A stretch of DNA of 64,000 bases, taken from an uncultured bacterium. GTDB taxonomy: Bacteria; Muiribacteriota; Ozemobacteria; Ozemobacterales; Ozemobacteraceae. The translations under genes were made by a program, and so were the position numbers. Each line of letters opens with the position of its first letter. Position 1 is the first letter of the stretch. The notes below the pieces were generated by a model. The model had not been told where the DNA came from and did not search any database. It saw nothing but the letters and a program-made list of their open reading frames with translations. Where the stretch lies: contig CALEDQ010000031.1 of assembly GCA_937949615.1 (NCBI GenBank), positions 203,504-267,503 of the forward strand, in the 5' to 3' direction. Of the stretch, positions 1-9,113 are shown in pieces.

Positions 1-1247
1 TCGACCGTAAAAACAACATGTTTCTGCAGGCCCCATTTTTCAACGGCAGCCTTGAGCTGATAATACTGTCTGGCGTAATACCAGTCGCCTTCATTGGTGA
101 TCTTGAACCCAAGCAGCTGCTGAAGCTGCTTCAGAACCGGTATCATAGCCAGTCGGTCTTCTGCCGGCATTTTTTCGATCTGTTCCAGCAATGTTCCAAA
201 AAGGCTGAATTTTTCACGGTTGAATTCAGCTGAAATTTTCTTTTCGATTTTCTTCTGTGCTTCTTCACAGGCCTGGCGGGCTTCTTCGTCGCCGGCATTG
301 TGCTGCAGTATATGCCAGCTGTTGACCAGGCGTTTGATATTGATTTTGAGCGGCAGTTCAGCCGTCAGTTCGTGAACCAGCATTTTGGCTGCAAGGGTCA
401 TGATCTGACTGCCAAGAAAGGCGCCAACGGCAGTGCCGGGGCCAGGCGCAACGATCGAGCCAACCGCGGCACCAAGGCTGGCGCCACTGACGCTGACAGC
501 GCTGGTTGAAGCGGTTTTTAAAATAGTGATGCCGATGAAGCTCAGCATTGAGCCATCTTTGATGCACTCGGCAATCAGTTTTCCGAGGTTCTTATTCTTG
601 CCTGCCTGGCTGATAAGTTCAGTACCGGCTTTGGTGAGTGCGACCGTCGAAAACTTGCGCAGGGTTTCTGAAATTGCCTGCGACAGAATGCCAATGTTGA
701 GCTTTTCAAAGAAATCTGACAGCATGTCGAAAACTGGCCCGAGCGAGCCGGAAGCCGCCAGATGCGGAATTGTCTGAATCATCCGGTAGGCAACCCGGTC
801 AAGCGAGACCACGAAATTGCCGGAATATTTGAAGCTGATACCATCGCGATCTTTTTTGACTTCGCTGAAATAGAAATCGTAGGAGATTTCCTGGTTGCCT
901 GAGACAAGATAGCTGTCATGTTCAACCTTGAAGGGCAGTTTGCCCTGAAAGATTCCGTTGCCGCTTAGCGAAACAAAATAACGACGGATGGTGGCATCGT
1001 AAAAATGACTGTGAACTTTGACGCTCAGATTGTCGGTTTTGTCGAGTTTGTCAAAAAGCGCCAGGGTGGCCCGGTCAAGAGCCGCCGCGGTTCCTTTCAG
1101 GCTTTTTTCGACAGCTGCTGAAAAGCTGATGCGCAGTCTGCCGGTTGAGGTTTCTTCAGGTGCGGCCTGAACCGGTGCCGAAAGAAACGAAACGACCAGC
1201 AGCAGAGCAAACAGAAGGCTTAAAGGGCTTTTTCTGAGTTTTGCCAT
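1..1247 (-). CDS. Secreted glycine-zipper protein, 3' end beyond window
   Basis: This reading frame stays open from the ATG at 1247 down to the window edge (about 415 codons), so the C-terminus is missing. The N-terminus is a clear signal peptide: KLRK, a hydrophobic LLFALLLVVSF core, then a likely SPase I site after PVQA. The mature part is mostly charged and helical. Near residues 260-285 there is a Gly/Ala-rich stretch (GASLGAAVGSIVAPGPG, then TAVGAFLG) like the glycine zippers of membrane-inserting proteins. The C-terminal part seen is probably coiled coil (EEAQKKIEKKI). A GAGG site lies 8 bases before the ATG. It diverges from the HEAT/pseudopilin operon. I do not recognise a family; a periplasmic or envelope role is inferred from the signal peptide. 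Confidence 0.75.
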   Translation of the reverse strand, partial: MAKLRKSPLSLLFALLLVVSFLSAPVQAAPEETSTGRLRISFSAAVEKSLKGTAAALDRATLALFDKLDKTDNLSVKVHSHFYDATIRRYFVSLSGNGIFQGKLPFKVEHDSYLVSGNQEISYDFYFSEVKKDRDGISFKYSGNFVVSLDRVAYRMIQTIPHLAASGSLGPVFDMLSDFFEKLNIGILSQAISETLRKFSTVALTKAGTELISQAGKNKNLGKLIAECIKDGSMLSFIGITILKTASTSAVSVSGASLGAAVGSIVAPGPGTAVGAFLGSQIMTLAAKMLVHELTAELPLKINIKRLVNSWHILQHNAGDEEARQACEEAQKKIEKKISAEFNREKFSLFGTLLEQIEKMPAEDRLAMIPVLKQLQQLLGFKITNEGDWYYARQYYQLKAAVEKWGLQKHVVFTV

Positions 1248-1358
1248 CGAAATAACCTCACAGATGATTGTACGGTTTTTAATTCTACCCGAAATTTATA
1301 AGTAACGGAACCAGCAATTGCAGTTTGCAAAAACATGGTATAGCTCTCTGCTCTCTGC

Positions 1359-1364
1359 TATACT
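1359..1364 (+). promoter_or_regulatory. Candidate -10 element for the HEAT/pseudopilin operon
   Basis: TATACT stands 38 bases before the ATG at 1402 with no convincing -35 box. If it is used, transcription starts near 1371. That rules out the longer in-frame start at 1318 and favours 1402. Confidence 0.35.
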
Positions 1365-1401
1365 GTACAGTAATAGAGACTGGGAGTCACCGGGATTATC
1401 A

Positions 1402-4275
1402 ATGACTGACAAAGTTGCTGAAAAGTGGCCACAGAAGCTTGATCTGAATGACTGGATCGAGCTCGCTCTCTCTTCTGAAGAAGAAATCGCACGCCAGATC
1501 GCCCTTGAAGAGCTCGTCGCGACCGGTGTACCGGCCGGACTGCACGCCAGAGTCAAAGAAATTTCTTCCCGCGACGGGTCAAGCGTCTGCCGCCAGCTTG
1601 CTGCCTGGGTTTTAAATCTTGAAAAGGCAAGAAGCGAGCTGAAAGGGCAGCTTAAGGGGCTTGAGGTTACACCGCGAACGATTGCAGAATTTCTTGCGGG
1701 TGCCGAACCGGCTAAAGCCTCAGTTGTGACACAGATGCTGCGCAGGCCTCCGTCTGACGAAATTCTCAAGGAATGGCGTGATTGTCTTGCGGTCGAAAAG
1801 AACCCGAGAATGATCGAGGCCGGTCTGACGATTCTCGGTCGTTTTGGCAGCGAAACAGATTGTGAAATGGTTCCGATGCTGCTGCCCGGCGGCGACCCTG
1901 AAGTTGTCTGTGCCGCTCTTTCAATGCTGCAGCAGCGCGACGTCGCCGCCTTTAAAAAGCAGGTCAGGATCGGTTTGTCTTCTAAATCTTTCAGAGTGCA
2001 GCTGCACTCGGTTCAGCTGCTGCGTCAGGTCGACTGCGACGAAGCGATAAAATATATTCAGGTTTTTCTGCTGCACAAAAATGCTCTGATTCGTCAGAAA
2101 GCGCTTCGTGAACTGATGCTGATCGATTTTGCCAAGGTCGAAAACCTTTTTCTGCAGTTTCTTGGCCGCGAAACCCAGCCGCTTCTCATGGTTAAAGCCG
2201 GCTTTGTTGCCGCCTTCAATCCGGCCGTCGAGTTTCCTCTCAAAATTTATGACATTATGATGCTGGCAGCCGGTATTAAAAAGCATATTCTGCAACTGGT
2301 TCTGATGCAGAGTATTGAAGCGATACAGGCAGCCGGTATTCTCAAAAAGACCGTTGAAGAGTACATTCTCGAATTGAAACAGCGCATTGCCTTCAGAAGG
2401 TCAGAACAGATTATCCGTTGTGCGGTGGCTGACCTGAGCAACCGCGATGCCAAGCTGCGGGCTTCGGCAATTGAACGCCTCAGCCCCTATGCTGATCACG
2501 AGTCGATAAAAACTGTTCTTAAAAAACATTTTGCCGGTGAGACATCAGACGAAGTAAAAGCTTTAATCGAGCCATTGATCGCAGAAGACAAGGTAAAGTC
2601 TGTTCCTGTCAGAGCTGTTGGTGGCTTTCCTGCGCTCGAAGAATTTCTGAAACTTTCGATGAAGGAGCAGCGCGGGGTTTTACTGGCCATTAGCACCCCA
2701 GAAGGCTATTTGAGCGCCAGACAGACTCTTTTTGCTCTCTTCAAAGCCGATATCAAAAAGAATATCGTTCTCGATGTTCTTAAAACCATCGCCAGGCTGG
2801 GTACTCGTATCGATTCGCCATCGATTGCAGCACTGCTGAATGATAAAGATCCTTCAGTCTTGGCGCAGACGGTTAAAACCCTCGGCAATATCGACATGGA
2901 CGCGATTTTACCGTCTTTGAACCAGTTTCTTGCTGCCGACGACCCGCGCATCAAGTCTGCAGCCATGGAAGTCTTTCTGAAAGCAGACAAGGAAGCGGCG
3001 GTGCAATATCTGCAGTCAATGCTGCGGTCGGGGGTTATCGCCACCCGTCGCATCGGCCTTTCACTGCTGCCGCTTCTTGATTATCCGTCAGCCGAGCCGA
3101 TGCTCTGGCGCATGCTGACTCATGAAGCCAACCTTGAACTGCAGGTGCAGGCCGGTTACATGGTTGCCGCCAATCCGACCCGCGAGGGCATGTTCCGTCT
3201 GTTTGCCTTTACACACAATAAAAATGGTGATCTCAAGCATGGTTTCGAAGAAATCTGGCGTGCAGCCCTGATTTCGGCTGAAAATGTTTTTCAGCGAAAA
3301 TCCGAAGAGATAGAACAGGAGTGCTGGGAAGCTTTCAAGGCCGACCAGGAAGAAAAAGCCCCGGACCGCGCCGATTACGCTTTCAATTCGGTTCTTGGCG
3401 ATGACGATCTCGAAATCAACGAGGTTGCGCCAGAAGACACACCGGTTGAGAAACTGTTTCTGCATCTTTTTGAATTCAAATGGATCTATCTGACCGGGGC
3501 TGTGCTTTTGACACCGATTCTTTGGTATCTGTGGGGTTCTGAACCTGCGTCAACCCTGCAGCGGAGCAATAAAACCGAAACGACCAGCAAGGTTAGTTTC
3601 ATCAGCAGCGAAATTCCAAGTTCTGACAAGAAGACTCAGGTCGGCAGCGATGACTGGCAAGGAACTCTTAAAACCGGCGCCCGCGAACTGCTTTCTGGTA
3701 AAGCCTACGCGGCGGCCATTTCTACCGGAGCATCAGAGAGAAGCAGTTTTGCCGAAAATTACGAAAAAGATTTTCGACAGTACATGACCGAGCTCGCAAA
3801 TAACCCGAATGCTTCAGAAGAAGAGCGCATGGTTGCGGCAGCCAATCTGAATTCGAACTTTCACAGTGCCACCCGGGCCTGGGATGCGGGCAACATTTCA
3901 GAGGCCGAAGCTTACTATGAGCAGGCCGCCAACGATCAGAATCTCAATTCTTTCGGTAAGATGACCGCGTTGCAGCGACTGGTAGAGATTTCTGAGAAGA
4001 AACAGGACCGCCTTGCCTGGGTCAAGTGGCAGGATCGTCTGTTAAAAGAAATGAAAAACATGCCCGGTAACGAAAATATTGCCGCTTTTGCTGATTTTGG
4101 CAAGACCTTCGGCAAAATGCTCGAACTCAGTCAGTCTCTGTCTGCCGGCACCAGCCCTGATGTAATCATGGAAAAACTGCGTGCTGACGGCGAAAGTGAA
4201 GAGTCGGCACGTGCGAGTGTTGAAGCTTTGAAACATATGGATGAGAATTTTCGTAAGTATTTTGAGTCGCAGTGA
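1402..4275 (+). CDS. HEAT-repeat membrane protein with TPR-like C-terminal domain
   Basis: 957 residues from the ATG at 1402 (weak GGGA site 6 bases upstream; an in-frame start at 1318 lies upstream of the likely promoter). Residues ~30-640 are tandem helical pairs with HEAT-type spacing, for example DPEVVCAALSMLQQRDVAAF and DPRIKSAAMEVFLKADKEAA. An acidic linker follows, then one membrane helix near residues 692-711 (WIYLTGAVLLTPILWYLWG). The last ~240 residues look like TPR helices (SEAEAYYEQAANDQNLNSFG). No signal peptide is present, so the HEAT part is probably cytoplasmic and the C-terminal part across the inner membrane. It heads a same-strand run with the pseudopilin genes, which suggests a scaffold role in that apparatus. 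That role is inferred; I know no characterised homologue. Confidence 0.85.
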   Translation: MTDKVAEKWPQKLDLNDWIELALSSEEEIARQIALEELVATGVPAGLHARVKEISSRDGSSVCRQLAAWVLNLEKARSELKGQLKGLEVTPRTIAEFLAGAEPAKASVVTQMLRRPPSDEILKEWRDCLAVEKNPRMIEAGLTILGRFGSETDCEMVPMLLPGGDPEVVCAALSMLQQRDVAAFKKQVRIGLSSKSFRVQLHSVQLLRQVDCDEAIKYIQVFLLHKNALIRQKALRELMLIDFAKVENLFLQFLGRETQPLLMVKAGFVAAFNPAVEFPLKIYDIMMLAAGIKKHILQLVLMQSIEAIQAAGILKKTVEEYILELKQRIAFRRSEQIIRCAVADLSNRDAKLRASAIERLSPYADHESIKTVLKKHFAGETSDEVKALIEPLIAEDKVKSVPVRAVGGFPALEEFLKLSMKEQRGVLLAISTPEGYLSARQTLFALFKADIKKNIVLDVLKTIARLGTRIDSPSIAALLNDKDPSVLAQTVKTLGNIDMDAILPSLNQFLAADDPRIKSAAMEVFLKADKEAAVQYLQSMLRSGVIATRRIGLSLLPLLDYPSAEPMLWRMLTHEANLELQVQAGYMVAANPTREGMFRLFAFTHNKNGDLKHGFEEIWRAALISAENVFQRKSEEIEQECWEAFKADQEEKAPDRADYAFNSVLGDDDLEINEVAPEDTPVEKLFLHLFEFKWIYLTGAVLLTPILWYLWGSEPASTLQRSNKTETTSKVSFISSEIPSSDKKTQVGSDDWQGTLKTGARELLSGKAYAAAISTGASERSSFAENYEKDFRQYMTELANNPNASEEERMVAAANLNSNFHSATRAWDAGNISEAEAYYEQAANDQNLNSFGKMTALQRLVEISEKKQDRLAWVKWQDRLLKEMKNMPGNENIAAFADFGKTFGKMLELSQSLSAGTSPDVIMEKLRADGESEESARASVEALKHMDENFRKYFESQ

Positions 4276-4331
4276 CAGTTGGCTAAAACTGAAGCAGGCG
4301 AGCATGAGCTGGCAGAAACGGAGAATCTGAT

Positions 4332-6881
4332 TTGTTTTTTTATAAACTGAAAAAACGCGGGTCGGCCTACCTGATGGCGCTGGGCGTGCTTGGCGTTCTG
4401 GTGCTGGTTGGTATTACCATTTCGCGCATGACCGTTTCAGGTCGCTGGAACACCGTTTTTTCGAGCCATGAAAAGCGTGCCGAAGAATGTGCTGAATCTG
4501 CTGCCAACATGACTTTTAAAATTGTCAAAGACAGCATGAACGATTACAACGCCTTCTGGAAGCTTTTTTCACAGCCAGATGAGTTGCTGAAAAGCTGGTT
4601 TATGTATTTTCGCCTGCCGGCACCTATTGCTGGAGCCTATGTCGACCCGGTCAGCTTCAAAAATGCCAAGGAAAACGGTATCGATGTTCAGCTCGACCTG
4701 TTCAATAACAAGATTTTCAAGCCTCTTTACGAGCAGGGCATAGTTTATATCTACGATACGATTTCGCCAGACCCGAAAGCACCGCTGGCGCCTCTGAAGG
4801 GCATGTTCGATGCGCTTGGCGGCCGGGTGCGCGTTACCTGCACTGCCCGTATCAAAAAGGCTTTCGGCATTCTCGCCGATAACCCCGATTATGTTGTCGG
4901 CGGCGTCGAAGTGCCATTGCGCAAGGTAACCGGTTTTCTCGGTTCGATATATGACAAGCTGAAGATCGGGGCGGCCGATGTCGTTTCCGGTATCGGCAAA
5001 GATCCGACCGGTGACTCTGATGGCGGGCCACCGCAGATGCCGAATATCGATCTGCTGAAATTTCTGCCCAACAAACCACTGCTGAAGGCGCCAAACGTTC
5101 AAAACTGGACAATCATGGTGCAGGGAGCGCCGGTTCCGATCGGTTATCTGCTGCAGCCACTTCTTGACAAGGTTTTTGCCAAAATTCAGGAAAAGATTCA
5201 GCTGACCCCTCAGTCTCTCGCTAAAAAGATTTTTGGCGGCGCTTTTCAGTTCAATATCGACTTTGACAAGATCAATAAACGCATCGAAGACGCAATTCAG
5301 AACTGTCTGCCGCCGTTTCTGCGTGCCTTTGCCGGCAATGTCTCATGGGATGTAACCGTAGAAAAGCAGGGTTTTTTCGAAGTTATCGCCGAAGTCGAAT
5401 ACTCGCCGAACTACCCCTCAGGCACCACGATCAAAAAGAAGCTGGTGGTGCATCGTGAATTCAGGGTTGCCGATGTGCAGCCGATTGCCTCCGACTATAC
5501 ATTTTTTGTGGCGAATTCAAAGCTGCTCTATGAAAAAGCCCTGGAAAACACTGATAAATGGCCGGGTGACGACCAGATCAAATGGAACGAGGGAACCGGC
5601 GATATCGTCATTCACAATATGCCTTCGCTGCAGGCAATCTGGGATTCAATTCAGAATATTTTCAAATTCGAAATCAAGGATCTGTTCCGTAAAGTGCAGT
5701 TGCCCGGCCTGGTGCGCGTCAACGGCACCAAGGAAATGCTGCTGAAAATTACCATGTTTCCTGAGCTTTCGCTTGACCCTGCTAACCTCAAAAAAATGGA
5801 AATCGTGGCCTTGCTGCTGCCGCACAAGGATGACTCGAAGGCCGCCTGCAGTGGTGCGCACCCTTCTGGTTCAAGTGACAAGGAACATAATGTCATTCCA
5901 GGTATCAAGAGTGTTTATTACAATTTCTGGGATAAGGGTGAGCCATTTGACTGGGGCTATTTTGGCGGCGGCGAACCCGGAGGAAGTGGCGGTTACTGGC
6001 TGCCGATTCCACCAAAATTCGCCAGAACCATGCTTTTTGGTAACTTTCATCTTGAATTCCCATTTTCATTACGGGTTGAAGGTTATCTAAAAAAAGTTTA
6101 TACCCATATCCGCCTGTTACTGGTTAAGATTCTGATTCCGCCGATTCCGATCATCGGCTTTCTCGGGCTCGAAATTCCGGTCCCATGGTTCTGGGCAAAA
6201 GCTGAAAAAGAGCCCTATGGTTTCTGTGGATTCCCGCCATACAAGAGCGACGACGAAGCCAGGTCGGCCTGGAACCCCAATGATCCTGGCAATCTGCCGG
6301 CGAATATCTATTCCCCGACGCAGTATCTGAAGAAAGCCAGCTATTTTTACCCGTCTTCGCTTGAATTCAACCGTGATCTCGATAACCGTTGCATTGAATA
6401 CAATGGCAAAAAGACCTTTATCTGCGACGGCATAACATTTGTTAACGACAACCTCTGGATCGACAGCGATCTGCATGTTATGGGACGCGGTATTATTGTT
6501 GCCGCCGCCAATATTCATCTGAAGGGCAACGTAACCCGCGAGGATTTTGATGCGAACGGTAATGCCACGCTCTTTTCACTGGTGGCTCGCAATGGCGCCA
6601 TTGTCAATCACTATGGCGACCGCACGGTTTATGCGTGTCTGTTTGGTGATAAGGGTGTGATGAACCCGATTGGAGCCAATCTGACAGTTCATGGAAATCT
6701 GGTGGTCAACCGTTTCAATCGTAAAGAATGCCAGGGAAATCTGCATGTTTATTACGAGTCGAATCATTGTCGCAGCTCGCTGATGTCAATGATCAGACCC
6801 GTAGCCAAATGGGACCCGACACGCTATTATGTTACCTTCAGCGCGCAGACTGCTGCGTTTAAATTTGAAAAGCCGCAATAG
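4332..6881 (+). CDS. Large PilX/GspK-like pilus-tip or surface protein
   Basis: 849 residues from a TTG start with a GGAGA site 7 bases upstream. The N-terminus (KKRGSAYLMALGVLGVLVLV) is a short basic leader, a Gly, then a hydrophobic helix. It resembles PilX/GspK-type minor pilins, which often deviate from the standard prepilin signal; the usual Glu at +5 is absent. The bulk is a large extracytoplasmic region with many Pro, Gly and aromatic residues. The last ~150 residues (LWIDSDLHVMGRGIIVAAAN and following) look like a short beta-solenoid. Two pseudopilin genes follow directly, matching the T2SS or type IV minor-pilin layout in which a large K-like subunit caps I/J-like subunits. Which machine it serves cannot be told here. 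Confidence 0.75.
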   Translation: MFFYKLKKRGSAYLMALGVLGVLVLVGITISRMTVSGRWNTVFSSHEKRAEECAESAANMTFKIVKDSMNDYNAFWKLFSQPDELLKSWFMYFRLPAPIAGAYVDPVSFKNAKENGIDVQLDLFNNKIFKPLYEQGIVYIYDTISPDPKAPLAPLKGMFDALGGRVRVTCTARIKKAFGILADNPDYVVGGVEVPLRKVTGFLGSIYDKLKIGAADVVSGIGKDPTGDSDGGPPQMPNIDLLKFLPNKPLLKAPNVQNWTIMVQGAPVPIGYLLQPLLDKVFAKIQEKIQLTPQSLAKKIFGGAFQFNIDFDKINKRIEDAIQNCLPPFLRAFAGNVSWDVTVEKQGFFEVIAEVEYSPNYPSGTTIKKKLVVHREFRVADVQPIASDYTFFVANSKLLYEKALENTDKWPGDDQIKWNEGTGDIVIHNMPSLQAIWDSIQNIFKFEIKDLFRKVQLPGLVRVNGTKEMLLKITMFPELSLDPANLKKMEIVALLLPHKDDSKAACSGAHPSGSSDKEHNVIPGIKSVYYNFWDKGEPFDWGYFGGGEPGGSGGYWLPIPPKFARTMLFGNFHLEFPFSLRVEGYLKKVYTHIRLLLVKILIPPIPIIGFLGLEIPVPWFWAKAEKEPYGFCGFPPYKSDDEARSAWNPNDPGNLPANIYSPTQYLKKASYFYPSSLEFNRDLDNRCIEYNGKKTFICDGITFVNDNLWIDSDLHVMGRGIIVAAANIHLKGNVTREDFDANGNATLFSLVARNGAIVNHYGDRTVYACLFGDKGVMNPIGANLTVHGNLVVNRFNRKECQGNLHVYYESNHCRSSLMSMIRPVAKWDPTRYYVTFSAQTAAFKFEKPQ

Positions 6882-6890
6882 GAAATGAAA

Positions 6891-7379
6891 ATGCTTAATC
6901 TTGCGACAGACAGAGTTAATCAGCATCGCCATGGTCTTACCCTGGTCGAGATAACCATTGCCATAGCCATTCTCATTCTGGCACTTGTGCCGCTGACACA
7001 GATGTCATCGAGTGATGCCACCACTGCGATTGAAACCGAGAAAATTCAGATGGCCGAAAGAATTCTTGAGAGCGTCAAAAGTGAGTTGATGGCGATGCCT
7101 TTCAAGAAATTTTATGAGAGAGCCGAGGCCGAGGGGGCCGACAAGGAATTTGCGGGCCCGTTTCAGCTTTCTGACGGTTTTTACCCGATCAGTTTGAATG
7201 AAGTTCTCAAGATTCAGCAGAAATATAAGGATTTTGCTGTGGTAGGTAGCTGGAGCTTTCTTACCAAAGAAGGCAAGCTTGATCGAACCATGGTGCAGAC
7301 CGATATTTCCTGTTCATTCAGTCGGGCCGGTGGGCCGCAGGTGGTTCGCAACAAGTCTTTTCTGATTGTCAGGCCCTGA
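6891..7379 (+). CDS. Pseudopilin, GspI/PilV-like
   Basis: 162 residues. The start at 6891 is preferred because AGGAA lies 6 bases upstream; the alternative ATG at 6885 touches that site. A class III prepilin signal is clear: basic leader RVNQHRHG, cleavage after Gly, then LTLVEITIAIAILILALVPL with the conserved Glu at +5. A prepilin peptidase would cut at G|L and methylate the new N-terminus. The remainder is a short helical/beta pseudopilin head with no recognisable specialisation. It begins 9 bases after the preceding gene and is presumably co-transcribed. Assignment to the I-like subunit rests on size and position. Confidence 0.8.
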   Translation: MLNLATDRVNQHRHGLTLVEITIAIAILILALVPLTQMSSSDATTAIETEKIQMAERILESVKSELMAMPFKKFYERAEAEGADKEFAGPFQLSDGFYPISLNEVLKIQQKYKDFAVVGSWSFLTKEGKLDRTMVQTDISCSFSRAGGPQVVRNKSFLIVRP

Positions 7380-7398
7380 AACGCTGGAGGAGATTGTT

Positions 7399-8460
7399 AT
7401 GAAACGACAAGGTATGACTCTGGTAGAATTGATGGTTGCCTTCTTCATTCTGACCATTATTTCAGTACCGGTTTATTACCTGCTGAAGGATTCCGCCAAC
7501 AAGCGGGCTCTCGTGCTCAGCCGCGACTACGTTAAACAGGAAGCCAACAAAGTGCTGAAACTGTTGGAAAATGATCTGAGTCAGGCGCGAAAAGGCACAT
7601 TCAAGCAGGTCAGTGACGATGTCATTCAGATAAAGGTAAGGAAGCCCGGTAAAAAAGAAGACGAAGACGTGCCGCTCAGCTACCTTTTTGTTAAACCTGA
7701 CCTGATCAGACGTTTTGACGGCAAACAGTGGATGGTTTGTCGCAATGTCGAAACTTTCGATGTTTCTACCGTTCCTGATGCCGCCGGCCGACTGGTAGTG
7801 AGTCTTAAAATAAAAGCCGGTTTTGACGGCCTGTCAGAAGCTGAAGAACCCGAATTTTCTCAGGAAAAACTTGTGGTGATGCGCGAAGACAGCTCGGAAG
7901 AACTCGACAAATACTGGCGTGACGTCGGTGACGTCAACAAGTTTTTCGCGACCCAGGGCAGCATCATGGCTGGTGTGAAGGCCGATGCCAAAAAACTCGT
8001 TCAGGACTTTACCGGCGAATGGTCTGCTGCCGGCGCCGACATCACCAAAATGACGGTGGGCGAGATTCTCAAAGTTCGTGACGAACTGATGCGCGGCCTC
8101 AACGACATTCAGTCTTCGATGGGCAAACTCGACAACGACATTCTTGGTTTGAGCGCCGACGCGATGTTTGAACGCAACTGGCTTGGCAAGATGTCTGACT
8201 CCAAAAAAAACCGTGCAAAGAACGTGCGAGAAGCTCTGGCGGCCATGAAAAACAAGGGCGAACTGAACTGGAGCCGTATCAAGTCTCTCGGTGGCAGCGG
8301 CTTTAAAAGCGGCACTGTTAAAGAAATGTATAATGCCAAGTCAGAGCTTTTCAATTCAGGTCAGCAGATTGTCAAGCAGCTGCAGGAATTCAAGAACAAT
8401 ACCAATAATGTTGCCAATCTCGACCTTTCGGGCATCGATCTCAAGAAGTGGGGCATGTAG
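7399..8460 (+). CDS. Pseudopilin, GspJ/PilW-like, with long helical tail
   Basis: 353 residues from the ATG at 7399, with a strong GGAGGAG site 6 bases upstream; the longer in-frame start at 7366 has no such site. The leader MKRQG is followed by MTLVELMVAFFILTII, a standard prepilin cleavage site with Glu at +5. Residues ~30-165 form a pilin-like head. The last ~180 residues are helical and Lys/Asp-rich (for example LMRGLNDIQSSMGKLDNDIL), an extension not usual for GspJ. Last gene of the operon; its stop is 3 bases from the convergent pncA stop, with no room for a conventional terminator. Confidence 0.8.
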   Translation: MKRQGMTLVELMVAFFILTIISVPVYYLLKDSANKRALVLSRDYVKQEANKVLKLLENDLSQARKGTFKQVSDDVIQIKVRKPGKKEDEDVPLSYLFVKPDLIRRFDGKQWMVCRNVETFDVSTVPDAAGRLVVSLKIKAGFDGLSEAEEPEFSQEKLVVMREDSSEELDKYWRDVGDVNKFFATQGSIMAGVKADAKKLVQDFTGEWSAAGADITKMTVGEILKVRDELMRGLNDIQSSMGKLDNDILGLSADAMFERNWLGKMSDSKKNRAKNVREALAAMKNKGELNWSRIKSLGGSGFKSGTVKEMYNAKSELFNSGQQIVKQLQEFKNNTNNVANLDLSGIDLKKWGM

Positions 8461-8463
8461 CCC

Positions 8464-9090
8464 TCAACTCAGTGAGACCTGCAGCTCACGGCTCGAAATG
8501 ATGCTGACGCCGGCGTTGCGCATTTCCTGAATGGCGCGGGCGCTGTCGCCGGCCTGAAGATCGACGCCCCGGCAGGCGTCTTCGATCAGCCAGGTCTTGA
8601 AGCCAAGCGAGACGGCATCGAGAGCCGTGTATTTTACGCAGTAATCGGTAGCCAGACCGCAGATATAAAGCTGGCTGATATTCTTTTTCTGCAGCCAGTC
8701 AGCAAGCCCGGTCGGATGGTGGCGGTTGTTGTCGAAAAAGCCGCTGTATGAATCAACTTCAGGGTTGAGGCCTTTTTTGAAGATCATATGAAGCTGATCG
8801 ACCTTCAATTCAGGGTGAAAGTCGGCGCCATGCTTGCCCTGAACGCAATGAGCCGGCCACATAACCTGCTGGCAGCCGTTCAGGTCGATGACATCACCGA
8901 CCAGGCGGCCGGGATTATTCATAGCAAAGCTCTGATGATTCTGCGGGTGCCAGTCCTGGGTTGCGGCAACCACCGGAAACTTCGATGCGAGCCAGTTGGC
9001 CAGCGGTACGATGCTGTCGCCGTCTACTACAGGCAGGGCGCCGCCGGGCATAAAATCATTCTGCATGTCTACAAGTAACAGAGCCTTCAT
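8464..9090 (-). CDS. pncA: Nicotinamidase
   Basis: 208 residues, cytoplasmic isochorismatase-like hydrolase that deamidates nicotinamide to nicotinate in NAD salvage. Visible landmarks are the catalytic Asp8 (LLLVDMQNDFMPGGAL), the metal-binding TQDWHPQNHQSF segment, a catalytic-Lys region (FKKGLNPEVDSY) and the nucleophilic Cys in CGLATDYCVKYTALDA. The length is usual for PncA. GGGAGAGA precedes the ATG. It starts 23 bases after the end of pncB, whose product uses the nicotinate formed here, so the two form an operon. Confidence 0.95.
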   Translation of the reverse strand: MKALLLVDMQNDFMPGGALPVVDGDSIVPLANWLASKFPVVAATQDWHPQNHQSFAMNNPGRLVGDVIDLNGCQQVMWPAHCVQGKHGADFHPELKVDQLHMIFKKGLNPEVDSYSGFFDNNRHHPTGLADWLQKKNISQLYICGLATDYCVKYTALDAVSLGFKTWLIEDACRGVDLQAGDSARAIQEMRNAGVSIISSRELQVSLS

Positions 9091-9113
9091 GTATCTCTCC
9101 CTCTCTGGCTTTC

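Noticed and set aside
5455..6090. Long plus-strand frames inside the PilX/GspK-like gene.
   Set aside because: They are frame-shifted shadows of a well-supported gene with no start signal of their own.
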